This document shows, piece after piece, positions 8,690 to 18,700 of a DNA stretch of 21,332 bases. The translations under genes were made by a program, and so were the position numbers. Positions within the stretch are counted from its first letter, which is position 1. Every line of letters begins with the position of its first letter. Below the pieces are notes generated by a model. It worked only from the letters and a program-made list of their open reading frames with translations, ran no database searches and had not been told where the DNA came from. The stretch comes from Branchiostoma floridae (lineage: Eukaryota; Chordata; Leptocardii; Amphioxiformes; Branchiostomatidae), in NCBI RefSeq assembly GCF_000003815.2, contig NC_049995.1:18413652-18434983 (forward strand). The letters run 5' to 3'.

Positions 8690-9420
8690 ACAGATGAAAG
8701 CTTTATTAATTGATTATTCCTTTGTAAATAGCTTTGCAGACTCAAACTCATGGCCATGGATTCCCTTTTAAACATCGTACATTGGTATGAACCAATTGGC
8801 AACACTGTGATATTAAAAAAAAGTCATCTTGTATATATTCTAATTTTGCGAAGACGGAATGAAGTTGAGGAGAATGACAGACTCGTCACAAACTCGAGGG
8901 TACCCTTCAGTTTGGCAAATGATAATGTGTATTCAACCAGCAGCGTACCGACAATGTTACGCGACGTGTGATATTTTTTTTACCTGTAACATCACCATTT
9001 ATCATCGGGTAAACAATTAGATACCACAAAACGGTCTCTGCACAATGTCTAAAGATCGCACATTAACACGTCTTTGGTATCAGCGATTGAATTTCTTGGG
9101 AATTGAATTGAAATGGATACTTTACGATGCTGTATTCAGTTTTACGCGAATAAAGCTATGCTTTCTTTGCATAAAATGATCATAGTTCTTTGTGGTCTTA
9201 CTTACGATACTGAGAACCAACTATGATTTCGGTTCCTGTGTAACTCCCGACAAAAAGACGCGGCCCAATGAAAAGCATTGATAGACATAGAATATCTCAC
9301 AAGGACTTCTAGCGGTAAATGATGAAACTGAAAGCTATTAACTGAAGGAACTGAATGTTCTATAGAAATAAACAACGAGATTCTGCAATACCATCGCGGA
9401 TTAGGCTTCAGATAAGGACC
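8690..9420 (+). repeat. 3' flank of gene A, duplicated downstream of gene B
   Basis: This stretch aligns by eye with 16200-16830. Shared landmarks are ATGGCCATGGATTCC, TAACATCACCAT, AACAATTAGATAC, GAATTGAATTGAAAT-like text and ATATCTCACAA.GACTTCTAG. It shows that the duplication unit extends well past the stop codon and includes the 3' UTR. A 73-codon open frame at 8750-8971 is not preserved in the other copy and is not annotated as a gene. Confidence 0.7.
9149..9154 (+). terminator. candidate polyadenylation signal of gene A
   Basis: AATAAA lies 843 bp after the stop codon and occupies the same place in the duplicated 3' flank as AATAAA 16575-16580 after gene B. Conservation between the paralogues supports it; a second AATAAA near 9366 is an alternative. 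Confidence 0.5.
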
Positions 9421-9576
9421 AAAGAGGCTCTTAAAAGAAGGTATATATCAACTGCCTTGTCTAATTCGTATTGTAACAAAGCGGCCATGTCGTAACATTG
9501 TAACGTTAGAACATCCTTGTGACGACAAAGTTTAACGAACAGATTGAATGTTGGATCTTGTTATAAACAAAGTGCT

Positions 9577-10157
9577 ACCATTTAATCTTCAAGAAGATGT
9601 GGGAAATAAATATTTGGGCCGCTAGTATATGTCGAGATGCAACTTCACACCAGCGGATACTTCTTGTACTACAGGGATTAGCTTTTCAATAGAACATAAT
9701 CATAATTCACCTGTTTTACAAATCACATATGTACGGCGACGCCCATTCAGTATTAATGGAAACGCTAGCTTATTGTATCCCGAACTATTTTCGTCACTAG
9801 CGGGTCAAACCTCGCTATGCAATCAGATACCAGCGGTCGGGACCAAAATCCAACGGATACAGAGTTCGCTACAAGCCTGCCTCGTTTACTCGTATTTCAG
9901 TCAACAGGCCGGAGACGGTTATACATGTAGTACCAGCAGTATCCGCTAGGCGCGTAGCTGCAGCTGCCATTCCGCCATTACCCAGCGGCCATGATCAAAG
10001 TCTAACGGGTACAGAGTTGGTTTCCAACTGCCACGTTTACTGCTATTTATTTATAAGTGCCCGGACAGGAGACATCTGAGGGCGGGAGTTTGTCTTGAAG
10101 AATCAGACCAACGCTGGTTACACCTTAAGGAGTTTGTCTTACTGTCACGTCACACAG
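9577..10157 (+). promoter_or_regulatory. probable promoter and noncoding first exon of gene B
   Basis: This region is homologous to 20206-20738, with an almost identical block around GGAAACGCTAGCTTATTG and TTTTCGTCACTAGCGGGTC (9760-9815 against 20350-20400). It ends in TCACACAG before GTAAGT at 10158, a strong donor, in line with a first exon that splices to the acceptor at 12097-12098 one base before the gene B ATG. The same CACACAG-GTGAG junction recurs at 20738 and 19047. The transcription start is not visible. The open frame through 9629-9949 differs from its copy almost only at amino-acid-changing positions and is treated as noncoding. Confidence 0.55.
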
Positions 10158-10399
10158 GTAAGTTTTTGAACCTGCTTCACTACAGGTGAGAAACGTTTGA
10201 CGTGGCACTTCAGCTAGGCGGCCAATTTGTTCATGTATATATAGCCTGATGCTGAACATGACAGAAAGTGACCACATAAATGCCCTGTAAGTTACTTTAA
10301 ATGGTAAGGCGGGTAGAATAGGTTTAGATTAAATTTTATGATATTCACAGTCGCACTTCAGATATGTTTGTTACTGTGAATAGGATAGAAATCATGTAA

Positions 10400-10565
10400 G
10401 TGTCTCATTGTGGCAAGGACCTATCAGTGTCTTTATCTCCGCCCCGCCCCTCGGCACAACCGCGTGACGTGTTAATGATTGTTGGACAGAACAAACTCTC
10501 CGGAGTGGTCTGAGATGACGTCACGGTGAGGACCAAGCACCGGGAGATGTAAACAATTAAATCAC
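10400..10565 (+). promoter_or_regulatory. GC-box/CRE module, copy 1
   Basis: The module contains CCGCCCCGCCCCTC (GC boxes, Sp1/KLF-type), GTGACGTGTTAATGATT (half-CRE next to a homeodomain-like core) and a perfect palindromic CRE, TGACGTCA, at 10516-10523. Factor names come from known consensus motifs; binding is not shown by sequence. Confidence 0.55.
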
Positions 10566-11156
10566 GAGTCTAAATCAGGCTGAGAGTGGATTCAGCGGTG
10601 TTAAATTGGTACTTGAAAATTACTTTTAATGATCAATTATTTTTAAACAAATTTATACAGGCGTCGGTGAGATTATAATAGCCACATATATGTCTTTATA
10701 TGTTTGAAGAGATAGATTGGTGGGCGTCTAAAACTACCAGTGGGACCAGTAATTTTACACATAAAGTTTAGATAATCTATGTGCGATGAACATTTAACAA
10801 ATTAAATGCTATTTGTGGCGAGCACTTATCAATGTCCTGAAATGTTATGAAACGTTTGACGTGGCACTTCTGCCAGGCGGCCATTTTAGGTCAACGACCT
10901 GAGAATACTTTTACTTTATTTTGAGACTTTCGTTCCATTTTATGTAGTAAAGTTTGGATAAAGGGACTTCAGAGAAATTGTAAGGAATTCGTTTATTTAC
11001 AAAACCTGATGGTGAACCTGACACAAAGGGACCGCATAAATGTCTTCTAAGTTACTTTGAATGGGCAGGTGGGTAGGATGATTTTTTCATGACAATTTTA
11101 TGGTGTCCACAGTTTTATTTTAGACGTCTTAAATTACTGTAAATAGGATAATGACC

Positions 11157-11306
11157 GTGTGGCAAGGACTTATCAGTGTCCTGATCTCCGCCCCGCCCCT
11201 CGGCACGTCCGCGTGACGTGTTAATGATTGATGGACAGAACAAACTCTCCAGACTCTGGCGTCACGGGAAGGACCAAGCACTGGAAGATGTTAATTAAAT
11301 CACGAG
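11157..11306 (+). promoter_or_regulatory. GC-box/CRE module, copy 2 (distal CRE decayed)
   Basis: Same order as copy 1, with the GC boxes at 11188-11200 and GTGACGTGTTAATGATT at 11213-11229. The distal CRE position reads GGCGTCAC instead of TGACGTCA, so only the proximal ACGTG site is kept. Confidence 0.55.
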
Positions 11307-11545
11307 TACAAATTAGGCTTAGCGTGGACTCATTGATGCTTATTCCACAGATGTTAATGTTGATACTTAAAAATTACTTGTAAATGGTTAATGATTGAAG
11401 AAAGTTAAACCCCAGCGTCGGTGAGATTAAAATAACATAACCATATATATGACCTCTATATGTGCAGGCATAGATGGGTTTGTGTGTCAAACAGTAGTTT
11501 TACATCTGCAGTTTAAATAATCTATCTTCTATGAACATGTACGTT

Positions 11546-11665
11546 TGTGGCGATGGCTTATCAGTGTCCTGATCTCTGTCCCGCCCCTCGGCACGTCCGC
11601 GTGACGTGTTAATGATTGTTGGACAGGACAAACTCTCCGGAGTCGCTGTGCTGACCTTTGGGCAG
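11546..11665 (+). promoter_or_regulatory. GC-box/CRE module, copy 3 (3' truncated)
   Basis: Keeps TATCAGTGTCCTGATCTC, a single GC box CCCGCCCCTC and GTGACGTGTTAATGATT. The distal CRE region reads CTGACCTTTG, so it is lost. Sequence after about 11665 no longer follows the module. Confidence 0.5.
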
Positions 11666-12099
11666 AACTCTGATCGATGTTTGGGTGGTGGAAATGGGGA
11701 CAAAGTCTGTGGTTCAGTCAATTGCAAGTCAGTCAGTACACGACTCAGGCTAGTTTGTGGTATTTGTGATCCTGTAGCAAGAAGGTGACATGATTTGTAG
11801 ATGTTGTTACGGAGAAGGATTATTTGTAAAATAATCTACAATAAATGTGTTAAATTTAAAGAGTAAGAGTGACCTTTTGGCACTGGTACTGGAGCGCTAG
11901 TGATTCATGATGGCAGTACACCCTTGGCATTATCGATTGACCGGAAACAAGATGGTGAACGGGGAAGGGGCATGTTCACTAGATGTCGAAGGACATCGAT
12001 GCCGACTGATATGAAATAATTTTGCTGTCGCAAACCTGTAATAACTATGCTGTATCACCATATAGATATTTCTAATTTAATATTGTGTTATTTTTCAGA

Positions 12100-12517
12100 A
12101 TGGCAGGCCCACCGCGGGAAATTGAAGGGTTTACAGATGAAGACAGACGACATTTTGAGTTCGTGCGACCTCTCATTCACATATCTGATTCCCTCACCAA
12201 AAAGGAAACGGATGATGTGAAAATCTACTGCGCGCACGTGATTCCGAAAGGCATGATAAAAGGTCTAAAACGAGCGGTTGACATTTTTCTAAAGCTAAAG
12301 GAAATAGGAAAGATCAACCAAGAGAACCTGGACTTTATTGAGGAGGTTTTGGAAATGATCGGACGACGTGATTTGGCTCGAGACGTTCTGCGGCCAGCGC
12401 AACAACCTGACCGAATGATTCCGGAAAATCCCGAACTCCAAACGGAAATCCCCGAGCTCCAGCAGGATAATCCAGAGCCCCAACCGGGACCAAGTCACGA
12501 AGAAGCGACGGCAGAAG
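12100..12517 (+). CDS. gene B coding exon 1: death effector domain
   Basis: The acceptor TTATTTTTCAG at 12097-12098 is followed by one base and then ATG. The DED spans about residues 14-97: FEFVRPLIHISDSL, KETDDVKIYCAHVIPKG, RAVDIFLKLKEIGKI, FIEEVLEMIGRRDLARDV. The RxDL motif is present as Arg-Arg-Asp-Leu. Only about three Pro/Glu heptapeptides follow (ENPELQTEIPELQQDNPEP), against twelve in gene A. The exon ends before GTAAGC, phase 1. The DED is clearly more diverged from gene A than the later exons are. Confidence 0.85.
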
Positions 12518-12754
12518 GTAAGCAAAAATGAAGTATCATTGCTTACTGCAACTTAGTAATACAAGCTATTGCTGGCAATTCTAGCCTTAAAGAATTTCCG
12601 GTACTATGTAATTTTCCATGTTATTCGAATAAGTATTTAAGACCAAAAAGGGACTATGAAAACATAATGATGATGCTTCTTTTCACAAGTCATCTATCCC
12701 TAGTCTACATTACTTGGAACTTAACTTTTTTTTAAATATCTTGATATTCCGCAG

Positions 12755-13057
12755 GACCTGCCACGTCCAACATCTACACAGTGGTGCACGGCCACAGCAG
12801 CATGACCCAGGAGACGGTAGATCGTCATAGACAGAACATAGCATCCGCCTGTAACACCAGGAGGTCACAGGTCAAGTTCAGAGGTTACAAGAAGCACAAG
12901 AGCATCCTGGTGCACTTCTCCATACCGCGGGAGAACACGGCGGTGCTGAGGCACATGGCGGATCACTCCGACCCGAGACTTGTCTACATGGGCATCAAAT
13001 CACTGCAGATCGACGCTGAAGTTCCCATCAAAGTCCAACAGGAGGCGCCGCTGTACG
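12755..13057 (+). CDS. gene B coding exon 2: alpha/beta module
   Basis: A 303-bp phase 1-1 exon after TATTCCGCAG, the same length as gene A exon 3. It begins GPATSNIYTVVHGHSSMTQE and continues through RGYKKHKSILVHFSIP to AEVPIKVQQEAPLYG. The N-terminal helix differs from gene A, but 12880-12993 is base-for-base identical to 6033-6146. It joins directly to the DED exon; the 237-bp intron 12518-12754 has no Death-domain sequence. Confidence 0.83.
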
Positions 13058-13065
13058 GTGAGTCG

Positions 13066-14130
13066 ACTTCTTTTGGTAATTTCTTTGGCAGTTCAAGACT
13101 TTTGCAGGTCAATCAAAGAAAATGAATTTTAATGTAAGTTTCAATTTTCTCTTGCATTCTCGCCATCAAATATCATAAGAACGAATGTTTCCTTGTGAAA
13201 AATTAGCAGTCGATTTTGTTCCAGTATTTTCCGAGCATCTATGACTGAACTGCTCGTAGTTGCATGGTAGACCGCATCATTTTTCAAAATTGAGGTTTTC
13301 ATCGATTTTTTATGATTAGTAGCGCGATTTTGTGCCGAAATAGGCCAGTTTGCGTCGGATTTTGACTGCCATTACAATGTTATGTTTAGAATAAGGATGG
13401 CGGCGGTCAATGGGTGGGTCAATCGGCCGGAAGTCTACTGTAATATGGGAGGAAATTTCGTTGTAAGAAAATCCGACTCTAGTTGTTACAGATTTTTTTT
13501 TTTGAGTCTATATCATTATGAAGTGAACGACTGCTGAAACGTATATAGCCTCATACTTTTTAAAGAAAGATCTGTGTAATGCTTTTGTCCAACTGTACTG
13601 TACATTCACCCTCGTGGGTAAGTACGCTCTCGGGACGTACCGGGCATCGAATTCGAAAGGTGCACCGTAGTTATTTCAGATATGGCGATCAAGAACACAG
13701 CGACGCATGAATGCTTGTATAGTAACTGACAGCATCAAAGTTCCCTTACTGTCTAAAACGTTACTGTACAAATATTGAGCTTTAAAACACTGTATCGCAT
13801 AAAAGCTCGATAAAAGCTTGGGGTTAAATTTACAATTTACAGTTTGCATCGGGCACGTTTTAAGTCGATACTCTTCTCAGCGACCACCTGCCCAAATCGA
13901 TCGTTTTTTCCCGGTCTTTTGGTACTTTATTTGGCAATTCAAGACTTTTGCAGGTCAATCAAAGAAAATGAATTTTAATGCAAGTTTAAATTTTCTCTTG
14001 CAGACTCGCCATCAAATATCATTAGAACGAAAAAGAGAAACGGAATTTTTCCATGTGAAAAATTAGCAGTCGATTTTGTTCCAGTATTTTCCGAGCATCT
14101 ATGACTGAACTGCTCATAGCTGCATGTTAG
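13066..14130. repeat. direct duplication inside the last intron of gene B
   Basis: About 13072-13275 and 13914-14130 are near-identical direct copies (landmarks GACTTTTGCAGGTCAATC, AAAATTAGCAGTCGATTTTG and CCGAGCATCTATGACTGAAC) separated by about 640 bp of different sequence. Gene A's matching intron (6211-6561) has a single diverged copy, so the duplication arose in gene B. The sequence between the copies (13276-13913) shows no gene or recognisable element. Confidence 0.75.
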
Positions 14131-14245
14131 ACATGTAAATATATATCATTATTTCTACTGTACTGGAACAAGCAGGTGGTGTACATGATGCAATATTTAA
14201 ACCTATGTTTCATGATGTCAAATATCTTTCATTATTGTGTCTCAG

Positions 14246-15833
14246 ATATCAAGAGACAACTGCCTGTTGATGACATCGAGGTGGGATGCAGTACCCGGAC
14301 CAGACGCCAGAGGGTGCCCCAGAGCTGGACCCGCCTGGCTGCCCTAAACCTGTTCTCGGACGCCCTGCCGCTCCATCTGCAGGCAGCCGCGAGTCTGGAG
14401 TACCAGGGCTTCTCCTACAGCCTGGTCCGGGCTCTGGTGCAGAAGGACCGGCTCAGAGAACACCAGATGAGGCAGGCCATCCAGAACCTCAGGAACGCAG
14501 AAGTGGATTCCAACACGCTCCGTCAGAAGGCAGAGGTGGATTCCAACACGCTCCGTCAGAAGGCAGAGGTGGATTCCAACACGATCATGACTTTGCGCTC
14601 CAAGCTCAACATCACAGAGAACAGACTGAAGGAGGCTCTTGAGACGATCGAGGTTCTTGAAGAAAACCTGACGCAGAGAAAGCAACCAAGCAGGTGACAT
14701 CCCACGTGACGGAGTACAGGGGAGAGAAGCCGCCTGGGGGCTGGTCGGTACAGGTCGAGAAGGTAGATTCAGCTACACAGACACACCTAGCGGGTCATGT
14801 TGGTACTACAGGGAGACCTGGAGATATGGGCGACAAGCTTGGCGAATACACGACTGTGAAGGAGGAAGACAAGGAAGCTGCCAGCCAAGGCGCTGACAGT
14901 GATAGCGATGGAAGACAAGAAATTCTCGATACAGAAGCACCCGAGCAAGAGCGACACACAGCGGAGACAGAAGGAGCGGCATCTCGCTCTACTCGGGAGT
15001 TGGATCAGGGTGTGATCACTTTTGGTGGGTATGGATCAAAACCTGGAAAGTTTCGTGACCCACGTGGCGTTGTGGTGTCGCCTAGCAACGAGATATTTGT
15101 TACTGATCTTTATAACAGGCGAGTCCAAGTCCACAGCACGGAGGGGGTTTACGTGCGCCACTTCCCAACAGTTGTACCGGGTACAGAGGATAAGGACATG
15201 CAGCCACATGATGTCTGTATGGACGGTAATGGCACATTGTGGGTAGTGGGGTGGGGAGAGACAGCCGAACATGTTGTACAGTACAGCACGGACGGGACCG
15301 CCATGGAGCAGTTTGACCTGGAGAAGAGAATTTATTTCCGCGGCATTACAGTGGACATGCGCACTAACCACATCCTGATGAGTGATCCAGACAATGGAGA
15401 AGTTCATGTGTTCCGTCCGGACGGCTCCCTGGTGCGGACAGTCCGGCATCCAAGGGGTGGGATGACACGCCCACGGTACGTCACTGTGGACGGGGAAGGA
15501 AACATTCTTGTGTCGGACTGGGGAACTCACTGTGTCTACGTGTATGACGAGTCCGGGAAGCTCCTGTTCCAGTTTGGAGGGAAGGGAAGTGGTGAAGGTC
15601 AGATGAGTGATCCCCAAGGCATCTGTACAGACAGCTCGGGCCACATCCTCGTGGCGGACTTTTGGAACAAGAGGGTTCAGATCTTCACACGTCACGGCGA
15701 GTTTGTCCGTACCTTCCATACTGGGTTTTACTCGGAAGGCCTGGCTGTGGGACCGGAAGGGCAGCTGGTTGTGACAAATCATTCTGACCATGCTGTGACT
15801 GTATATCCCAAGTATTTATCATACAGCACTTAG
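14246..15833 (+). CDS. gene B coding exon 3: helical hendecads, frameshift, six-blade NHL propeller
   Basis: Starts after GTGTCTCAG (phase 1). The helical part nearly matches gene A and has the same three 33-bp AEVDSNTLRQK units (from 14497). The frame breaks between 14661 and 14694. The downstream frame has a single YRGEKPPGGW unit (five in gene A), a Ser/Glu-rich linker, then six NHL repeats from about 15010: VITFGGYGSKPGKF, PRGVVVSPSNEIFVTDLYNR, RGITVDMRTNHILMSDPDN, PRYVTVDGEGNILVSDWG, DPQGICTDSSGHILVADFWN, ending VTVYPKY. The blades are complete and could form a closed propeller if translated. Confidence 0.8.
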
Positions 15834-16199
15834 GAGATGGATTTTTTAAACAAACAAAGTGGACAAAATTCTTGGAAAGAATCATAAAATTCCTGGTGAC
15901 CATTTCTCCTTTTTCTGTCCAAATAAGGTTTAAAACGGATAGCCACTTCCGCTTGTTTAAAAGAATTCATTTGTACATACTTGTTTGTTCCATAGCACCT
16001 ATTAATGTAGTAGACCTTATAGACGTCGTTGTACTTTTGTTGTTTCGATACATATTGTATGATGTGTACTGCCATGCTGATAGTACATCTGAATGTAAAT
16101 GTTCATAAACATTTCGCACAACAGTTGTTGAATCTTTTATAGGTGACAAGTTTCTGGGAACCATGGTAACATGTTTTGTCGGCAGCAGGCGGAGTATAG

Positions 16200-16830
16200 A
16201 ATAATGATTGATTATCTTATATTTGCTTATCTGTTTGAACCTTCATCAATTCATTAATTAATAGCTTTTCAAACCCAAAGGATCTTACATTACATGGCCA
16301 TGGATTCCTATTAAAGTTAAGGTGAGTAATAGCCTCATCACAGACGGTGGTGACGTCATGACTTGAGGGATAACGAGTATCCAATCAGCAGTTTTTGTGT
16401 GATATGATTCACTTGTAACATCACCATGTATTGTCGGATGAACAATTAGATACTGCATAGAGACATCTACATCATATCAAAGATTGCACATCATATCTAG
16501 AGATACAACGTCTCTGGTACAAACGGTCCGAATTGACTTGAACTGAATTGAGATACCTTGGTTAGCTATGCACCAATAAAAGTTTTGCTTTGGTTGTATG
16601 CAATAATGTTGGTTCTTTGATGTCTAACTTAAGATTATTTCCAAGCATGCTTTCGATCCCTGTATAACATCCTACCAAAATAAAATGTTCAATACACATA
16701 AAATATCTCACAACGACTTCTAGTTGCAAATGCTAAAACTTCATGCCTACTGTAGAACTCAACAATACGATTCTAAAGTACAACGTTAACAACGCGGACT
16801 GAACTTGCAATGACTACTGACTTTCATTCG
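16200..16830 (+). repeat. 3' flank of gene B, duplicated copy of the gene A 3' flank
   Basis: This is the counterpart of 8690-9420, with the same landmark order from ATGGCCATGGATTCC to ATATCTCACAA.GACTTCTAG. Divergence is clearly higher than between the NHL exons, in line with untranslated or intergenic sequence. Confidence 0.68.
16575..16580 (+). terminator. candidate polyadenylation signal of gene B
   Basis: AATAAA 742 bp after the stop codon, at the position matching 9149-9154 after gene A. Another AATAAA occurs near 16679. Confidence 0.48.
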
Positions 16831-17041
16831 ATACTTGATACTCTTCTCATCAGCCATCTTACTAGTAATTACAAAAGAAATTTACCAAAATAGCCTATAT
16901 TTATTTTGAATTACGTAGTTACGGAGCACAAAGCAGAATTAAACATTCTCGGAGTCACCTCACAGAGATGTCTCAATTTTATAGTTAACTGGATATAATC
17001 GTGCATCAGGATATCTCAACAGTTGTGTTGGATCCTTCATT

Positions 17042-18391
17042 ACCTCCATGAAATGTCATGGAGGTTATATTTTACCCCGCGTTTGTCTGTGTGTCTGTGT
17101 GTCTGTGTTTTTGTAAACAAGATAACTCAAGAACGGCTGTGTGCTATTTTGGTGTTCTGAACATGCTATGATCACGATTTTTGAGTATTAGATAGCTCTT
17201 GTGCTCAGGAAGAGATGGCATAAGTTTGGGCCCCCTATCGTCTAGTTTTGGGGCAGCAGGGGCATTTTTGTCAAAACCTTCTGAAGACGATAACTCAAGA
17301 AGGGAACAACGGATTTTCATGATTTTTGATATGTAGGTACCTTAGACAATGTTGTACAAGATAAAATACTAATTATGCAAAATAGGAGTGCCTACCTGCC
17401 TAAGTGCCTAGGCTAGTGACTGGCCCCTTGCTCCCTCCGTGATGTTTCTCCAGACTGCACGATTCGTCGCACTTCTCTCCGCCAACTTAATACTCTGTCC
17501 GATGTCCTTTGCAATTTGGTCCCTCCATCGCTTCGGGGGTCTCCCCCGTGGCCTGGGCTTTTGGAAGTCTTGATATTATGCTTTGTGGACTAGTGTGTTT
17601 GGTGGTCTTCTCACAGCGTGACCAGACCACCTTAGTCTTCTGAGTCTGATGGAATCGACAATGGTGTTTTCTATACCCAATCTTGCTCTTATTTCCACAT
17701 TCGGAATTCGGTGGCGAATTGAAACACTGAGGATCGCCCTTAGGCATCTCATCTCGAAAGCTAACATAGGAGTACATTTGCATAATTAATGAGAATATTC
17801 TATCATAGCAGATTTTTCAATGTATCTCTCGTCTCAGACGTGATATGGTCGTGACATTTAGGTGATGGATAGCTTTTAGTGTCATGACAAAGTGGGGTAA
17901 GTTTCAGCCCACTAACATTTAATTTGGGAACTGCAGGGGCGTTTTTGTCAAGACATTCCAAAGAGGATAACTGCAGAAAGGATTGACGGATTGGTATCAT
18001 ATTAGGCATGCTGGTGCCTTAGGCAAAGATGTTCCTAATGATATGCATTTATGCAAATGAGGAATTAATTTGCATAAGTAATGAGGACATTGTATAATTC
18101 CATTGTTTGCAATAACTGGACTTCGATAAATGTAACACTTGTTAATTATAATCGGTGGAACATATGCAGATATCAAATATGCAAATGAGTAACTTATTTG
18201 CATAATTTATGCAAAAATTGCAAATAACCTAATGATTGATGATCTAAATTGGGAATTTTACTTGTGACATGTGTACTGTACGTTATTCAATGATGAACAA
18301 CACCATGCATAAATCATGTTAATGTTAAGTCATTTGCATGAAATTAACAAAAGCTTTAAATATTCATGGAGGTATGAGGTCGCCGAACTCT
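17042..18391. mobile_element. non-autonomous repeat element, copy 2, interrupted by a retrotransposon fragment
   Basis: The left end is a perfect palindrome, ACCTCCATGA..TCATGGAGGT (17042-17065), followed by a TGTCTGTGTG run and AACTCAAGAACGGCTG. The right end, ATTCATGGAGGTATGAGGTCGC up to CTCTAG, matches copy 1. Inside, two roughly 300-bp units can be aligned (GCAGGGGCATTTTTGTCAA near 17257 and GCAGGGGCGTTTTTGTCAA near 17933), and the right part repeats ATTTGCATAA and ATGCAAAT (octamer-like) strings. Without the inserted fragment the element is about 970 bp. It has no coding capacity of its own. Confidence 0.7.
17390..17765 (-). mobile_element. 5'-truncated non-LTR retrotransposon, C-terminal end of reverse transcriptase ORF
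   Basis: On the minus strand, 17770 to about 17415 reads MLAFEMRCLRAILSVSIRHR, then IPNVEIRARLGIENTIVDSI, RLRRLRWSGHAVRRPPNTL, one in-frame TAA, then KPRPRGRPPKRWRDQIAKDI and a tail ending RNITEGARGQ. The order MRCLR, RRLRWxGHxxR and RPRGRPxKRW is the hallmark C-terminus of LINE-type ORF2 proteins. The piece is flanked by an 8-bp direct repeat, ATAGGAGT (17382-17389 and 17766-17773), a likely target-site duplication. It lies nested in the repeat element 17042-18391 and is dead: 5' truncated and with a stop. Confidence 0.8.
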
Positions 18392-18395
18392 AGTT

Positions 18396-18700
18396 TTAAT
18401 TATTGTTCCTCAGGCCTCAAGGTAACATGAACATTTACATTGATACTTGTCAGCCATGACAGTCATACCAAGTCAGAACACAACGTCTTAATAAAAATAT
18501 AAGTGTCTTTCTTTAGCTTCTTTCCACTAAGATAATTTACCGACGTCTCCCTGGGGTTATTTGATTCCTTACCATAACCATAGTCACTTAAAGTTACCGC
18601 TTGATACCTTGAGCAACGTCCTAATATAAAGCTCACAATGTTAGGCCTGTCCAAAGGCACATGACTGACATGCAGGAGCTAATAACGCTTCATCCAAAAC
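18396..18700. other. short stretch with no supported gene
   Basis: Nothing recognisable lies between the right end of the repeat element and the first-exon-like region. Short open frames on both strands have no domain resemblance. Confidence 0.35.

Larger units (their letters stand above)
10185..11400. repeat. tandem duplication (about 660-750 bp units) in gene B intron 1
   Basis: Unit 1 begins GAAACGTTTGACGTGGCACTTC near 10190 and unit 2 begins with the same string near 10850. Shared landmarks in order: AGGCGGCCA, the CCTGATG.TGAAC stretch, AAGTTACTTT.AATGG, CACAGT, GGATAG, GTGGCAAGGAC (10411 and 11160), the GC-box/CRE module, AATCACGAGT, and GTCGGTGAGATTA (about 10664 and 11415). A partial third unit follows to about 11665. 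The same unit is present once at 20760-21332. Confidence 0.75.
12100..15833 (+). pseudogene. gene B: paralogue of A lacking the Death exon, with a frameshift before the NHL domain
   Basis: Coding segments 12100-12517, 12755-13057 and 14246-15833 follow the gene A model, with phase-1 GT-AG introns. The frame from ATG 12100 stops at TGA 14695-14697 after 390 codons, at the end of the helical region. The NHL part (to TAG 15833) lies in another frame, open from 14661. Compared with gene A, about 16 bases are missing near 14661-14690, which is not a multiple of three. I found no plausible short intron that restores the frame. Apart from this shift the NHL region is intact, with no other stop, so the event is recent, an assembly or sequence error, or the gene now makes a DED-alpha/beta-helical short form. 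Labelled pseudogene only because of this break; it may be functional in truncated form. Confidence 0.6.

Noticed and set aside
14694-14719. A small intron (GTGACA to TACAG) that would rejoin the gene B frames
   Set aside because: The arithmetic works, but 26 bp is too short for a spliceosomal intron, and gene A has exon sequence there.
14694-15833. NHL open frame of gene B as an independent gene
   Set aside because: It opens at a GTG inside an exon and has no promoter or splice acceptor of its own; the match to gene A shows it is the continuation of gene B after a frameshift.
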